From Galaxea fascicularis (Eukaryota; Cnidaria; Anthozoa; Scleractinia; Euphylliidae), in assembly GCA_948470475.1 (NCBI GenBank), contig OX419336.1, forward strand, positions 37,196,372 to 37,260,371: a stretch of DNA of 64,000 nucleotides, written 5' to 3'. Below the pieces are notes generated by a model. That model was given only the letters and a program-made list of their open reading frames with translations, ran no database searches and was not told the DNA's origin. A program made the translations under genes and the position numbers. Below are positions 14,001 through 23,953 of this stretch, piece by piece (the first letter of the stretch is position 1; each line of letters opens with the position of its first letter).

Positions 14001-15092
14001 TACGCACAGGTCACATTACAGAAGATGTGGCTCACCTGTCAGCGGCAGAATCTGCACGACGTCATCTCTGATTATGCCATCGTCAAACCCTGCGTTGATT
14101 TCCTGCAAACAAACAACGAGAGCCTTCGTCAGAAAACTCGACTGTTGGGAGATTTCTTCTTCTTTGATCTGCATCCTTACCGAGACTTCTCCATGCAGAC
14201 CTTGTTTGAAACGCTTCCTCGCTTGTCACAGGTTACCGATGAAGAGTGGATTTCTCCCAAAATTTTCTCACAGGGATCATTAGGCATGCGCGTTTGGAGT
14301 TCACCCGTTCTCGAGAAGGGCAGTTGTGGGTTGAGGTTGTTAAATCCGACTGATACTCGATTGGCTAAGGAATCAAATGGCCCTTATTTTAACTATCAAG
14401 AGAACATCGGAGAGCAAATAACTCGAAGACTATTAGGAAATACAATCAACAAACAGGGCGTGCTGCAAACGAGTGATATGGGGAATGGAGGAATCCCGGG
14501 TCCACAGACAGGTGACGTGCAAAAGAAGATAACCCCTTGGAAGGTCATTCTACCTGACGAAGAAATTATGTCGGAGATACAGCAACAGCGCATGGCTAAT
14601 CTACAGAAAAACTCCACTGGACAACTGATCGTGGTTGCATCTCTGATTGACAAGGCCCCAAACCTCGGAGGCTTATGCCGGACCTGCGAGATCTTCGGCG
14701 TGCAGACGCTGGTGCTTAGCAACACGCACGTGATCGAAGACGTTCAGTTCAAATCCCTGAGCGTGAGTGCCGCTAAATGGATGAATCTCCAAGAAGTGCG
14801 AATGTCTGAGCTCAAATCCTACCTAGAGAGCATGCGCCACGAGGGGTACACGCTGATCGGCGTAGAACAAACAGCCAACAGCGAGACCTTGACTCGGTAC
14901 CAATTTCCGCTCAAGTCGCTTTTGTTGCTCGGCAACGAGAAGGAGGGAATACCGGTGGAACTGATTCAGATGTTGGACGTGTGCGTTGAGATTCCTCAAG
15001 TTGGGATCATTCGGTCCCTTAACGTGCACGTCAGTGGAGCTCTACTCGTGTGGGAGTACATGCGGCAGAGAGTCCTGGCGGGGAAAACGTAG
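5055..15092 (+). CDS. TARBP1: TARBP1-like tRNA (guanosine-2'-O-)-methyltransferase, 6 exons
   Basis: TARBP1 is the animal counterpart of yeast Trm3, a SPOUT enzyme that 2'-O-methylates G18 in the tRNA D-loop using SAM. The exons are 5055-5675, 6247-6624, 8191-8260, 10256-12854, 13241-13436 and 13992-15092. They join in phase with GT-AG introns and total 4965 nt (1654 aa), against about 1620 aa in human. The C-terminal SPOUT domain carries the three trefoil-knot motifs: NLGGLCRTCEIFG near residue 1512, LLLLGNEKEGIP near 1600, and IRSLNVHVSGALLVWEY near 1628-1645. Residues 1-1450 are the long, poorly conserved helical part typical of the family. Exon 4 (2599 nt) is unusually large. The start at 5055 has a good context (AAAATGG); an in-frame extension back to 4935 is possible but looks like leader sequence. 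Intron 3 holds two pogo-type MITEs, and intron 4 holds an inverted-repeat element and another MITE. Confidence 0.92.
6991..7413. mobile_element. pogo/Tigger-type MITE in TARBP1 intron 3
   Basis: The inverted ends begin CAGTCGAACCTGTATT and end AATACAGGTTCGACTG, with a TA duplication on each side (6989-6990 and 7414-7415). The motif TATTAAGCGG is repeated several times inside. There is no coding capacity. CAGT-started TIRs plus TA duplications fit Tc1/mariner-pogo derivatives. Confidence 0.8.
7615..8020. mobile_element. pogo/Tigger-type MITE, second family, in TARBP1 intron 3
   Basis: The ends are CAGTCGAACCTCGATTATCC and, inverted, ATCGAGGTCCGACTG, flanked by TA duplications (7613-7614 and 8021-8022). 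Repeated CGATTATCCGGAC motifs sit just inside both ends. It shares only its first ten bases with the MITE 200 bp upstream, so it is a different family using the same type of end. Confidence 0.82.
9012..9186. mobile_element. Inverted-repeat (foldback) MITE, TAGGCCAT family
   Basis: Two near-perfect arms of about 75 bp (from TAGGCCATTTCCGAG to its inverse at 9186) surround a short AT-rich centre. The whole element could fold as a hairpin. Related elements lie at 51,064-51,263 and 63,775-63,931. It is in TARBP1 intron 4. Confidence 0.75.
9371..9603. mobile_element. MITE in TARBP1 intron 4
   Basis: The terminal inverted repeats are about 45 bp. The left end CAGGGTCCTGTTGTTCCAAA pairs with the right end, whose inverse reads CTGGGCCCGGTTGTTCGAAA; both continue with AGCCGATTAAC. 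It is noncoding. The superfamily is uncertain because no clear target duplication was seen. Confidence 0.65.
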
Positions 15093-16063
15093 TTTTCGCT
15101 GCGCTATTTTTGTTCTTGAATCATTGAAAAGTCAAGAAATGTTTTTGTTTATTATTAGTGTTTGCTATTCCTGATGTAAAGAACCCTGAAATGGTTAGTG
15201 GCCGTCGAGACTCCCGTTTTTCGAGAACCACGCTTCGGGCTCCCTCTATTTAGGGACACACCTTTGTTGCTCGCCATGTTCTGTAAGACCATTCGATAGC
15301 ACTATATCGGTAATGAAACCATGTCGAAAAGGTCTTTACCAAGCTAATTAGAAATCAAATTTGATCTCATCTGCAATCTGCTGCCACTGATCGAGCAGTT
15401 TTAAAGTCGAGAGGAAGCTGGAACTTTCTTCAAACTTTTTTTACCTGTAATATTCTTTCTTAGATAATGTTTAGTGTAGGTTTACTGAGCAATTATTTTG
15501 TGCATGGGATTACAAATAACTAATTTACGGTGTTGCACCAGTAAATGTGCATTGGTGTTCTCTCCCTGAATGGAATATTCCAATAATTACATTTTTTGGA
15601 AATAAATCTAGATTTTTCTCGGGTTTCTGGCAATTTAGACGTTACAATATTAAAAGGTAAACTTTTCGCAGCAAACCACCCAGAGTCGCGCGATTTTTGT
15701 TTAGTTTATGCGCTTTTACTGATTTTATTATCTTCTCGGTCGCGAAATTTTCACTTAACTCGGGATCCACGATAACAAACGAGGGTGTTTGACAGTGCTT
15801 ATTAGGCGCCGCATTAGATACTGTTCACGTTCTCGTCCAAACCTTATGAGGTTATTACTATTATAAGCATGTTCAGAAAAAATGGCCAATAGGCCCTTTG
15901 CAGTTAGTGACTACACTGGAGAACAAAGTAGCACTTCAACTTAATTTAAATTTTTTATTGTTTTGGATGTCCCAATGCACAATTTTCTCTCCAGCATGGT
16001 GTTTTTTATACCTTGTGACCGATAACTGAAGAGGGCCTATTCTACTCAGAAAAGCAAAAATAT
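15093..16063. other. TARBP1 3' flank, no gene seen
   Basis: AT-rich sequence follows the TARBP1 stop. The first AATAAA on the plus strand that I noticed is near 15,601. No ORF, tRNA or clear inverted repeat was found. Confidence 0.4.
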
Positions 16064-16194
16064 CAGGGCCGAGTTGCTCGAAGCACGGTTATATAGAGTT
16101 AACCATTGGTTAAGTTGTATTAAAACCATTGGTTGTCTTGGTATTTAACCCTGGGTTAGAGCTGCGTAACCACGCTTGGAACAACTCTGCCCTG
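16064..16194. mobile_element. Short MITE (131 bp)
   Basis: The ends are imperfect inverted copies: CAGGGCCGAGTTGCTCGAAG at the left, and the inverse of the right end reads CAGGGCAGAGTTGTTCCAAG. The centre repeats AACCATTGGTTAA-type palindromes. It abuts the next element at 16,195. Confidence 0.65.
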
Positions 16195-16575
16195 GGGCCC
16201 GTTTCTTGAAAGTCCCGAAAAATTTTCGGGGCCGAAAAGCCTTTTTTTTTCTTGAAAGTTGTTTTTTTTTGTTACTATGATTTTGAGATACGAAAGGGGT
16301 AATTTGCTACAAAATTTCATACCTGGAAACGTATTCGTTTTCACGATATGTAGGAAATCATGGCAGGCGCGGATCCAGGGGAGGTGAAATGGGTGAATTT
16401 TCACCCCCCTTTTTCTGAGCCCCCTTCTTTTTTTTTTTTCTTATCCCTCAAATATTGAAATAATACTTGATTTTTCTGACATTATTACAAAAATTCACCC
16501 CCCATTTCAAAATCATGGATCCGCCACTGCATGGCACCCGAAATGGGCCCGCAAATTTTCGGAGAAACGCACGCC
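16195..16575. mobile_element. MITE (GGGCCCGTTTCTTGAAA family), interrupted copy
   Basis: The ends carry CGTTTCTTGAAAGTCCCGAA and its imperfect inverse. The same element occurs uninterrupted and inverted at 63,275-63,508, where the internal sequence (GAAATTTCGCAACAAATTTG region) aligns with this copy. Here a 166-bp element has inserted at 16,365. Confidence 0.68.
16365..16530. mobile_element. Nested MITE with ATGGC target duplication
   Basis: The 166-bp insert has GCGGATCC..GGATCCGCC ends. It is flanked by ATGGC at 16,360-16,364 and 16,531-16,535. The empty site can be read from the sister copy at 63.3 kb, where the host element is continuous, which supports a 5-6 bp duplication. Confidence 0.72.
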
Positions 16576-16693
16576 GGTCCTAATTTGTTATGGACAGTTA
16601 GGGATTTGCAGGATTTCTTGCATGGCACACTTTTAAATAACCAAGAGGTCCCTTCTTGCCCACTTTAAGAGAACTCGGTAGGAAACTGAAGGA

Positions 16694-16721
16694 TTACCTA
16701 CCTACCTACCTACCTACCTAC
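16694..16721. repeat. (CTAC)n microsatellite
   Basis: About seven tetranucleotide units sit directly left of the 926-bp TIR element, and the same repeat resumes on its right at 17,648. The element therefore inserted into a pre-existing microsatellite. Confidence 0.85.
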
Positions 16722-17647
16722 TAGCCTGCGTGACAGACGCCTTTTACGGCTCTTGTTTCACACGCCGAGAAAAGAGCGTCTGCGATCCCGAGCTGGAGAA
16801 CGATTTCCGTGACGTCAGTGCTTTTGTTTTTTTCTTAACCAATAAAATTGAGTGATAAAATGATGCGATCAATTACACTCGAGTTACACTCGCGAACTCG
16901 CGGGCTACTGTCGCCGAAAAAGGTTAACTTGTCTGAAGATTGTTGTTATCCGTGTAAAGTAAAAATTTCCAGTTTAAAGGAGAAGACAAAGATCTTTGGG
17001 AAAAGTGAATTGTACATAAGCGCTTTAATTCTTCGCTCAGTTGGAATCGATTTGTCTGTTTACGTCGGTAGCAAGAACCTCGCAATATGCCGCTTATGTT
17101 ATAATACTGTGAATTGATACAAGAAGGCCTTGAAAAAAGTGGATGAAATCGTCGATGGAATTCAAACAAAACTTAAAACTGATGGTCCGGTCCGTATAAA
17201 AAAAGACTCGCTAAAGGTTTAGAACCACCGGAAGCGAAGAAAAGTTTGTCCTTTGGCTCCAGTGTAAAGTGCGAAATTTCGCGGAAATCAATGTCGCCAG
17301 CCAGGTTTACATCATGCTATCCTCTAAACCACCGTGTTGCCCCACTTAAAACAAGCAAGAAGCTAAATCGGTCAATAGAACCGAGATAGAAGCGGCAAAC
17401 GCGCGAACAGGAGTCGTGTAGGCCTTCCAACCCCATTTTACCTGATAGATTATTTTTTCTGTGTACGCGGATGTACACGAGATCCCTACGCGACCCCGCG
17501 CGTGTTGGTTCCACAAAAATGAGAGCCGACTTACGATTGGTTTAAAACCTCTGACGTCACGGAAATCGTTCTCCAGCTCGGGATCGCAGACGCTCTTTTC
17601 TCGGCGTGTGAAACAAGAGCCGAAAAAGGCGTCTGTCACGCAGGCTA
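16722..17647. mobile_element. 926-bp DNA element with 97-bp terminal inverted repeats
   Basis: The TIRs at 16,722-16,818 and 17,551-17,647 are 97 bp each, start TAGCCTGCGTGACAGACGCC, and differ at about one position. The element splits a (CTAC)n tract, so the target duplication cannot be sized. Inside is a decayed cysteine-containing ORF (separate entry). No transposase is seen, so it is probably mobilised by an enzyme encoded elsewhere. Confidence 0.78.
16848..17390 (+). pseudogene. Decayed cysteine-rich ORF inside the TIR element
   Basis: I do not recognise this protein. The readable part (16,848-17,117) has two spaced cysteine pairs, CCYPC and CRLCY, separated by about 50 residues, an arrangement that could bind zinc. 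After the stop following TVN the same frame continues with KKALKKVDEIVDGIQTKL, a helical-looking segment. Near 17,205 a shift to another frame gives an open stretch of about 60 residues (KGLEPPEAKKSLSFGS..). At least one stop and one frameshift disable it. It may be an accessory or transposase-associated protein of the element, but that is a guess. Confidence 0.35.
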
Positions 17648-18094
17648 ACCTACCTACCTACCAATCTACGTTGAATTTCACTCCACCGCATCTTGAAGTC
17701 CTGAAACAGGTCATGATTTATCTGAACCCCCGAAACTAAACACTGGATGGGTTAAGATGGGAGTTGTGAAGGAACCTTATCAGTCCCCGCTTGGGTAATG
17801 TTGTTGCAAAATTCAGTGCGGCAATTAAACCACGTTATTAGGAAACGGACAAATGGCATCCAGAAGTAGAATTTTAGAGAATTTAGGACTTCACAAAAAT
17901 GACTACTATCTTCAAACGAAAAGTTTGCAAACTGGGTTTCACTCAAAAGTGGACGGATTTTTTCTGTTAGTGCACCCTAGGTACCAAACGGCTTCTTGAT
18001 TTTTCAAAATGGACAAATTCACGGCAGCGCTACGAATCAAACGTTATTTGACTTTAACGAAAAATGAATAGACAAATTGCATTAAGCGGTGATA

Positions 18095-18326
18095 TCTCCT
18101 CAGAGTGGCTATTCGCCCACTGAAAAGATCGAATTGAGTTTGGCAGTGTTGTTTTTGAGCAGAGAGGAAAACCCACTGAAAACCGGAGTAACCTGAGAAA
18201 AACCACTCGGAGCATAATGTGTAACCAGCAACAAATTCAACCCAAGTAAAACGTCGAGTCCGGGGATCGAATCCGGGTCGCATTGGTGGTATGAGTACTT
18301 TCATCATTGAACCAATCCTTCTCCTC
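18095..18326 (-). mobile_element. tRNA-derived SINE
   Basis: Reading the minus strand from about 18,326, an A-box-like region (GGATTGGTTCAATGATGA) is followed at tRNA-like spacing by a B box (GGATTCGATCCCCGG), then a non-tRNA body. This layout, with pol III boxes at the head, is that of a SINE. The match to a common coral SINE is from memory only. Confidence 0.55.
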
Positions 18327-18606
18327 GGCTTGTAGTAGCCATTTAAAAGGAACTATAAAACCATGTCTTGTAACACACTTGTCAGGAATTGGAACGAATG
18401 TTTATTTTTTGGGATTGCGTTTGTCAATGTTTAACCAGTTTCACGACATAATCATGTGATATCAATTTACGGGAATACCCCTTCTTTTTGAGCTAGACTG
18501 GTAGACAGCAATTTTTTTTCAGACTGAGTAATCGCCACGTGTGGGTAAAACAGTGGAATCTTCGACTCGACGTTGTTGGTATTGAGATTTTGACCGTTCT
18601 TAATAA

Positions 18607-18888
18607 TCGTATGGGAACAACACTTGTTACCCGTCGTTGCCACTCCGTACCCTCCTTGGGAATATTTATCATCCTTCTTATGAATCTTGCGTCAACGCTC
18701 TTTGTGCCAATCGTTTTGTGCTGCGGAGGTTCGGTTTCACAACTTACCAGAAAAGCGCGCCAAAACCTGGCAAGGATGATGTCATAGTTCCAGGCGCCTT
18801 GACTAGTCAGTTGTCACGTATTGCTCTGCATTTGACTGAAAAACCAATGGCTAGCACCGACGACTTTGACGCAAACTGGAATAAATAA
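18607..18888 (+). pseudogene. Unrecognised exon-like ORF
   Basis: An open frame of about 93 residues ends ..DDFDANWNK and has protein-like composition, with four cysteines (NNTCYP, YESCVNALCAN) and a mixed charged C-terminus. No start ATG precedes it and I see no matching upstream exon. It could be a terminal exon, a retrocopied fragment or chance. I cannot assign a family. Confidence 0.25.
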
Positions 18889-19025
18889 ACAACTCAAAAC
18901 TGCGCGGGTAATTAGATGAGCTAAAGACGAATGATTTTGTAATTTGGTTTGATGTGCGTTTAATTCTCTTTGTAAAGAGGTTTTGAATCAGTGGCTGAGG
19001 TAATTCGTTCCTCTAGGTTTTCATT

Positions 19026-20177
19026 GGCCGTTTTTATGCTAGAGTCGTTAAAGTCGTCAAGACGCATTTGACGTCTGAGACGTTAAAGCCGTCTGGTATA
19101 AAAACGGGACGCATAAAAGTAGACAAACTAACGGACAAAAACAAGATTTTTCTAAAAAAAGACTAGGTTCTATTCTCGGAAGACACTGGGCACGAGCAAA
19201 CTCGGCTCCAAATAAACGTTAACACACGAATATATGAACAAATAAACGTGGCGGAATTGCAGCTTCTCAAATTTATGTCTCGACGTCGTCTACAAGGACA
19301 GATTCAATTATTTTTATGACAAAAATAAGTCTAGGCATGAGCATTTTCCGGCGATGGACGAGGAACTAGATTTAGCTTCGGCACATGGCTTGTTTGTCTT
19401 GTCGCCCAAGATAGCAAGGAAGTAGCGAAGTGCAGATGAACAAAGGATTCAGGGCTAAATGCGTCCCAGTTAGGGCGTCCCGTTTTTATACTAGACGCAT
19501 TTAACGTCTGAGACGTTAAAGTCGTCGGTTAAGTGCGTCTAAACGACGCACTTAACAGAAGACGTTAAAGTCGTCAGACGTTAAATGCGTCTGTCTTATT
19601 TACCGTTTTTATACTAGACGTTAAAGTCGTCTCGAGACGACTTTAACGTCTAGTATAAAAACGGTAAATAAGACAGACGCATTTAACGTCTCAGACGTTA
19701 AATGCGTCTAGTATAAAAACGGGACGTCCCAACTGGGACGCATTTAGCCCTGAATCCTTTGTTCATCTGCACTTCGCTACTTCCTTGCTATCTTGGGCGA
19801 CAAGACAAACAAGCCTTGTGCCGAGGCTAAATCTAGCTCCTCGTCCATCGCCAGAAAATGCTCATGCCTAGACTGATTTTTGTCATAAAAATAATTGAAT
19901 CTGTCCTTGTAGACGACGTCGAGACATAAATTTGAGAAGCTGCAATTCCGCCACGTTTATTTGTTCATATATTCGTGTGTTAACGTTTATTTGGAACCGA
20001 GTTTGCTCGTGCCCAGTGTCTTCCGAGCCAGAACCTAGTCTTTTTTTTTAGAAAAATCTTGTTTTTGTCCGTTAGTTTGTCTACTTTTATGCGTCCCGTT
20101 TTTATACCAGATGGCTTTAACGTCTCAGACATCAAATGCGTCTTGACGACTTTAACGTCTCTAGCATAAAAACGGCC
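19026..20177. mobile_element. 1152-bp foldback element
   Basis: Two long arms of about 540 bp form an inverted repeat with a perfect palindromic centre at 19,633/19,634 (CTC|GAG). The termini are GGCCGTTTTTATGCTAGA and its inverse, flanked by ATT on both sides (19,023-19,025 and 20,178-20,180). Near the centre, short modules built from GACGTTAAAGTCGTC and TATAAAAACGG occur many times in both orientations. The left arm has an extra block near 19,525-19,580 that the right arm lacks. No ORF is credible. It fits a foldback or long-TIR nonautonomous transposon. Confidence 0.8.
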
Positions 20178-21727
20178 ATTTCCGTAGTAAACCAAAGTCA
20201 TTTGGGTTATTTTCGTTCCATGTATTTTCCTGCACTTGCCACCTCTTAATTTTCTTCGAGTTCTGACAGGTTCATTGTGTTCTTTGCATGTGCTGCGATG
20301 GCGGTCATAGTAGTTACACGGCCATGCTTTTGGCTCTTAATTAAAGAACACCCTCTTGTTTCCACTTGTACAATTAAACACTTTTTTACGCCACAAACTG
20401 TGAAAATTTGGCATACAGCATATCAACTGTTCTTTTCTTGCCAAATATGCATGAAGGCTTTGAAAAAATAAACAACATATGGACCACAACTAGATATGAA
20501 CACTGCGTAAAATTTTCAGAAGTTCTCATAGAAAAGTAAAAGAAAAAAAAGGATCACAAGAAAAGGAAACCGGAAATAGGAAAAAGAAGATAGACGCAAA
20601 ATTTGTGTCGGTTAATAACCACAAGCCTAGAAATGATATCTATTGTCAATTTATTTGTAATGTACGCCTTACAAATGCAAATAGAAAGCTAAGCCAAGGC
20701 AAACTATTGAAGAGTGATAAGTTTCGTTTCCGATCCCAGTAAAGCTACAAAGTAATTTCAGAGAAATTGCAAAAGTTATCAATGTTATCAGTAATCTGTG
20801 TAAAGTATGGATTCAACAAAGAAATCATCTCTAAAAGGCCGGTAAGAGCTGCTTGACGTTCATCTCTTAAGTGAGTTTGCACCCTACATTTTTTGAGAAC
20901 GGTAATCAGAATTTACAAATATATTAGCTCCCTTCTCGCTGATACGTGTTGTTGTGTTGTTTCTTGCGTAAATTCATGCTTTAGTAAAATTAATTTTACG
21001 AAATGTTTTCAGCAGATCATACGGTGGAAGAGACGACAGAAGTTCACCGCTGTCAGTCAAAATTTCGGCCTCTTCAAAGCCTGCGTTAACAAAGTTTTGC
21101 ACAATGTCTCCATGTCGCCCTGACATCATCTTCAAGGGACGAAATAAAATTATGTTAAACCTGATTGATATATATGGTGTGAGGTGATAGGCCTCTAAGT
21201 TTTTTTTTATTGTATTTCTTATCCAGTTAGGCAAAAGAAAAATTTCAATCCTTAATTTAATTTGCCGGAGTGCAAAAATCCCTCGTTATTTCTCATCCTG
21301 TGGAGTGGCCCGAAAGTTGTCATTTTATGCTAAAAACATGCCTTCTCTGGAGCCTATGCATCTCTTTAACCTTATTCAACACGCGAGCGGCATGCAGAAA
21401 TGTTTCACCTTTCTCTGATCGTCATTAGTATGTGCACCTTATTTAGAATAGCTCTGGTCGGTTCAGGGACTCATTTTTTCGAAAGGCTTCAATCGTCATA
21501 ATTTAAAAGTTTAGTAGAATCTGACACTTGAAATGAAACCAATTTCTTTCAGTGGTTTTAGTCAGGAACAGTAGCTATAGATCAGGGGATGTGATTTTTG
21601 TCTCTCAGAAAAATATCAGCGAAAGAGTCTGAACAGCTCAAACTATACACTACCGGTTAACAGAGTAGAAAACATGGGAGGCAACTTTCCTTTGGATGCG
21701 CATCAAGTTACGATGTTTGGAAAAGTT
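20178..21727. other. Intergenic, no supported gene
   Basis: AT-rich sequence lies between the foldback element and the GPCR stop codon. A minus-strand open frame at 20,974-21,234 looks mildly protein-like but has no start or partner exon. Nothing else was recognised. Confidence 0.4.
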
Positions 21728-22702
21728 CTAAGTTATTGATGTTGCCGTGGCCGTTGGCTCAATAACATGTCGCCTGCACAACTGGCGGAAAATCGTGCAG
21801 TACTCGCGTCTGAATCGTTTGTTAACAAGTGCGTAGATAAATGGGTTGATAGTGGAGGAGAGAAAGACCACAAAGGTATAGAACAAGTACAGTTGACGGG
21901 GAAGTTTGAGAGCACCTGTCACTACGTCAATAGTGTCCATCACAAAAACGGGAAGCCAACATGATGCAAAGCCAAGCAGGACAGCAACAAGAGTTTTGGT
22001 AATGTTGGCTTCTTGGACGTTCATTCTGGATGTAAGCTCTTGACTATTTCCCGTGCGGACACGCTTGCGTCGCCTCACCGTCCGGAAAACGCGCCAGTAG
22101 CAGAAACAAATGAGGGTCGTTGGGAGTCCAATGAAAACACCATCAAGGGAGATCGTGTACACAATGTTGATCTCGAAGGGGTAAAGACACAGGACTTTGC
22201 CGGGCTGGAAGGAGTAGTCGTCTCTGCCGAACACTAATGGTGGAACTGAGAAACCCAACGCGGTCACCCAGCCAATGGCCAGATACGCCAGCGTCTTTCT
22301 AGTTGAAAACACCGTTCGGTAGCTGTTGGATTTCACGACGCAGTAATATCTGTTGACGGCGATTACAGAAAGGGTGTTTAGAGAAGCAGCCGCAAACGTT
22401 ATCATGCAGAATCCTTGGAAAAGGCAAAGCCATCGGTTGTAAGGCCACAGTCCAGTGATCAGCGCTCCAGAAGATAACGGCATCACTGTCAAAGCCACGA
22501 GAAGATCGGTAAAAGACAGAGCGACAATAAGGAGGTCTGTTATGGTGAGACGTCGGCGGTTTCTGTAAGCCACGGCAAAAACTAAGAGATTTCCTACCAG
22601 GGCTGTGATATTGATAAGCAGAAGTCCCGTTGCTTCCACGACAATCAGAGAATCTTCCCTATCAGCGTTGCTTTCTGCAAGACGCTCATAACCAAACTGC
22701 AT
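21728..22702 (-). CDS. Class A (rhodopsin-like) G-protein-coupled receptor, intronless
   Basis: A 324-aa seven-helix receptor in a single exon. The fixed class A positions are present: N38 of GNLLV in TM1, D66 of SFTDLLVA in TM2, C93 at the top of TM3 pairing with C172 in loop 2, NRY (117-119) in place of DRY, W145 in TM4, CWLP (248-251) in TM6 and NPFIY (286-290) in TM7. Intracellular loop 3 is short and basic (RRRKRVR, 210-216). The 20-residue N-terminus has no signal peptide and no N-glycosylation sequon. The NRY motif and short N-terminus recall melatonin-receptor-like and related orphan receptors expanded in cnidarians, but the ligand cannot be told from sequence. The ATG at 22,702 is the first in the frame, with a GGAAATATG context. 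Confidence 0.88.
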   Translation of the reverse strand: MQFGYERLAESNADREDSLIVVEATGLLLINITALVGNLLVFAVAYRNRRRLTITDLLIVALSFTDLLVALTVMPLSSGALITGLWPYNRWLCLFQGFCMITFAAASLNTLSVIAVNRYYCVVKSNSYRTVFSTRKTLAYLAIGWVTALGFSVPPLVFGRDDYSFQPGKVLCLYPFEINIVYTISLDGVFIGLPTTLICFCYWRVFRTVRRRKRVRTGNSQELTSRMNVQEANITKTLVAVLLGFASCWLPVFVMDTIDVVTGALKLPRQLYLFYTFVVFLSSTINPFIYALVNKRFRREYCTIFRQLCRRHVIEPTATATSIT

Positions 22703-23953
22703 ATTTCCTCCAGGACCACTAGGAGAGACAGGAGACTCTTTCTTAGTAGTTAAAAACCTTCAAAACTTTATCAGTTTTATAAATGCTAGAGCGGCTTTCC
22801 TGTTGTAGTATCTTGTTGCGTTGTTCCTCTCTATAAATTAGCGATCTTCCACTTTTTGACCGTGAATTCGGATATCAAATATCACAATTTGACTTGGGGC
22901 TGGAATTTCCGCATTTTATCTCTCGATCAACACTCTTTTGCAAGAACACGTCTTCACTTTTGTCGCAAATTGTTTATTCCTACCTCCGACTATCAATTAA
23001 AATTGAAAATTAGACATTTTAATCTCCATTACGACGGATTTTGTCAAGAACAGTGGTCGGCTTGATTATAATATCCAGACTTTGAAGTGCGTTGCGTGCA
23101 ATGAGAAAAAATAACCGCTAACTAAATTAATGTTTTTGCATTGGTTGAATTGGGCGTTTGAACACACCGCTACCTAACTGATATTAAAACAACAACTTCC
23201 CATTAAATTTTGTTATTGCACTTGATATAAAATCATCGCATAATCAGCTTGCCGACAAATAATTAGGAACATACCTAATTAAAAAAAATAAAACCGAATC
23301 ATGCATTCTCCGAGTTGTTATTGCACTTTATTTAATATTATTAATTTGAAAAAATTTGAATCATTCTCGAAAGTGCACAGTTGTACTCGAGAGCTTCATG
23401 AAGGTAAGGATTAAATTCAAACGAATTTATCCTGTCAGATGGTTTACCCTGTGTACTTTTCTCACGACGCTTAAAGTTTAGCATAATAAAAAAAGACTAA
23501 AGTTTTTACTCATAATTCGCCCTCAAAGAATCACAACTCAGTTGCGTGCGAATAAGGCGATTGTTTTGGTTTAATGAACGTATAGACGACAATTGAACGT
23601 ATTAAAGTTTACATTAGAAAACCCATCATCCATTCTCCTTCCCTTACACTTTTAAGATAATTGTCAGTTTACCCGGAATTAAAAAAATCAAAATATTTCC
23701 AACAAAACTTGACCTAGTTTCCTACGTTGTTACTCCGGGTGTTACATATACTCTTATTAAAACCACAGGCATACAATACAGTAGCGCCAAAAGCGCAAGC
23801 AATATCCCCAGATTTCTTCCAACAACGACTTCCGATTTCCTATTATTCCAACGCTTCTGCCATATCAAACTTGCCTTCAGTACTTCACTGCCACTACTTT
23901 TTTCATTAACGTCACCGTAGCTAACGTGCTTTCAAGTCCCTTTGTCTCAGATG
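22703..23953. other. Intergenic between GPCR and minisatellite
   Basis: AT-rich upstream region of the GPCR, with no ORF or repeat I can support. The GPCR promoter presumably lies here. Confidence 0.4.

Noticed and set aside
17346..17639. 97-residue minus-strand frame in the 926-bp element
   Set aside because: It runs through the terminal inverted repeat and lacks family features.
20974..21234. Minus-strand frame with SGRHGDIVQNFVNAGFEEAE
   Set aside because: Looks faintly protein-like, but there is no start, no partner exon and no family I know. Left out as a gene.
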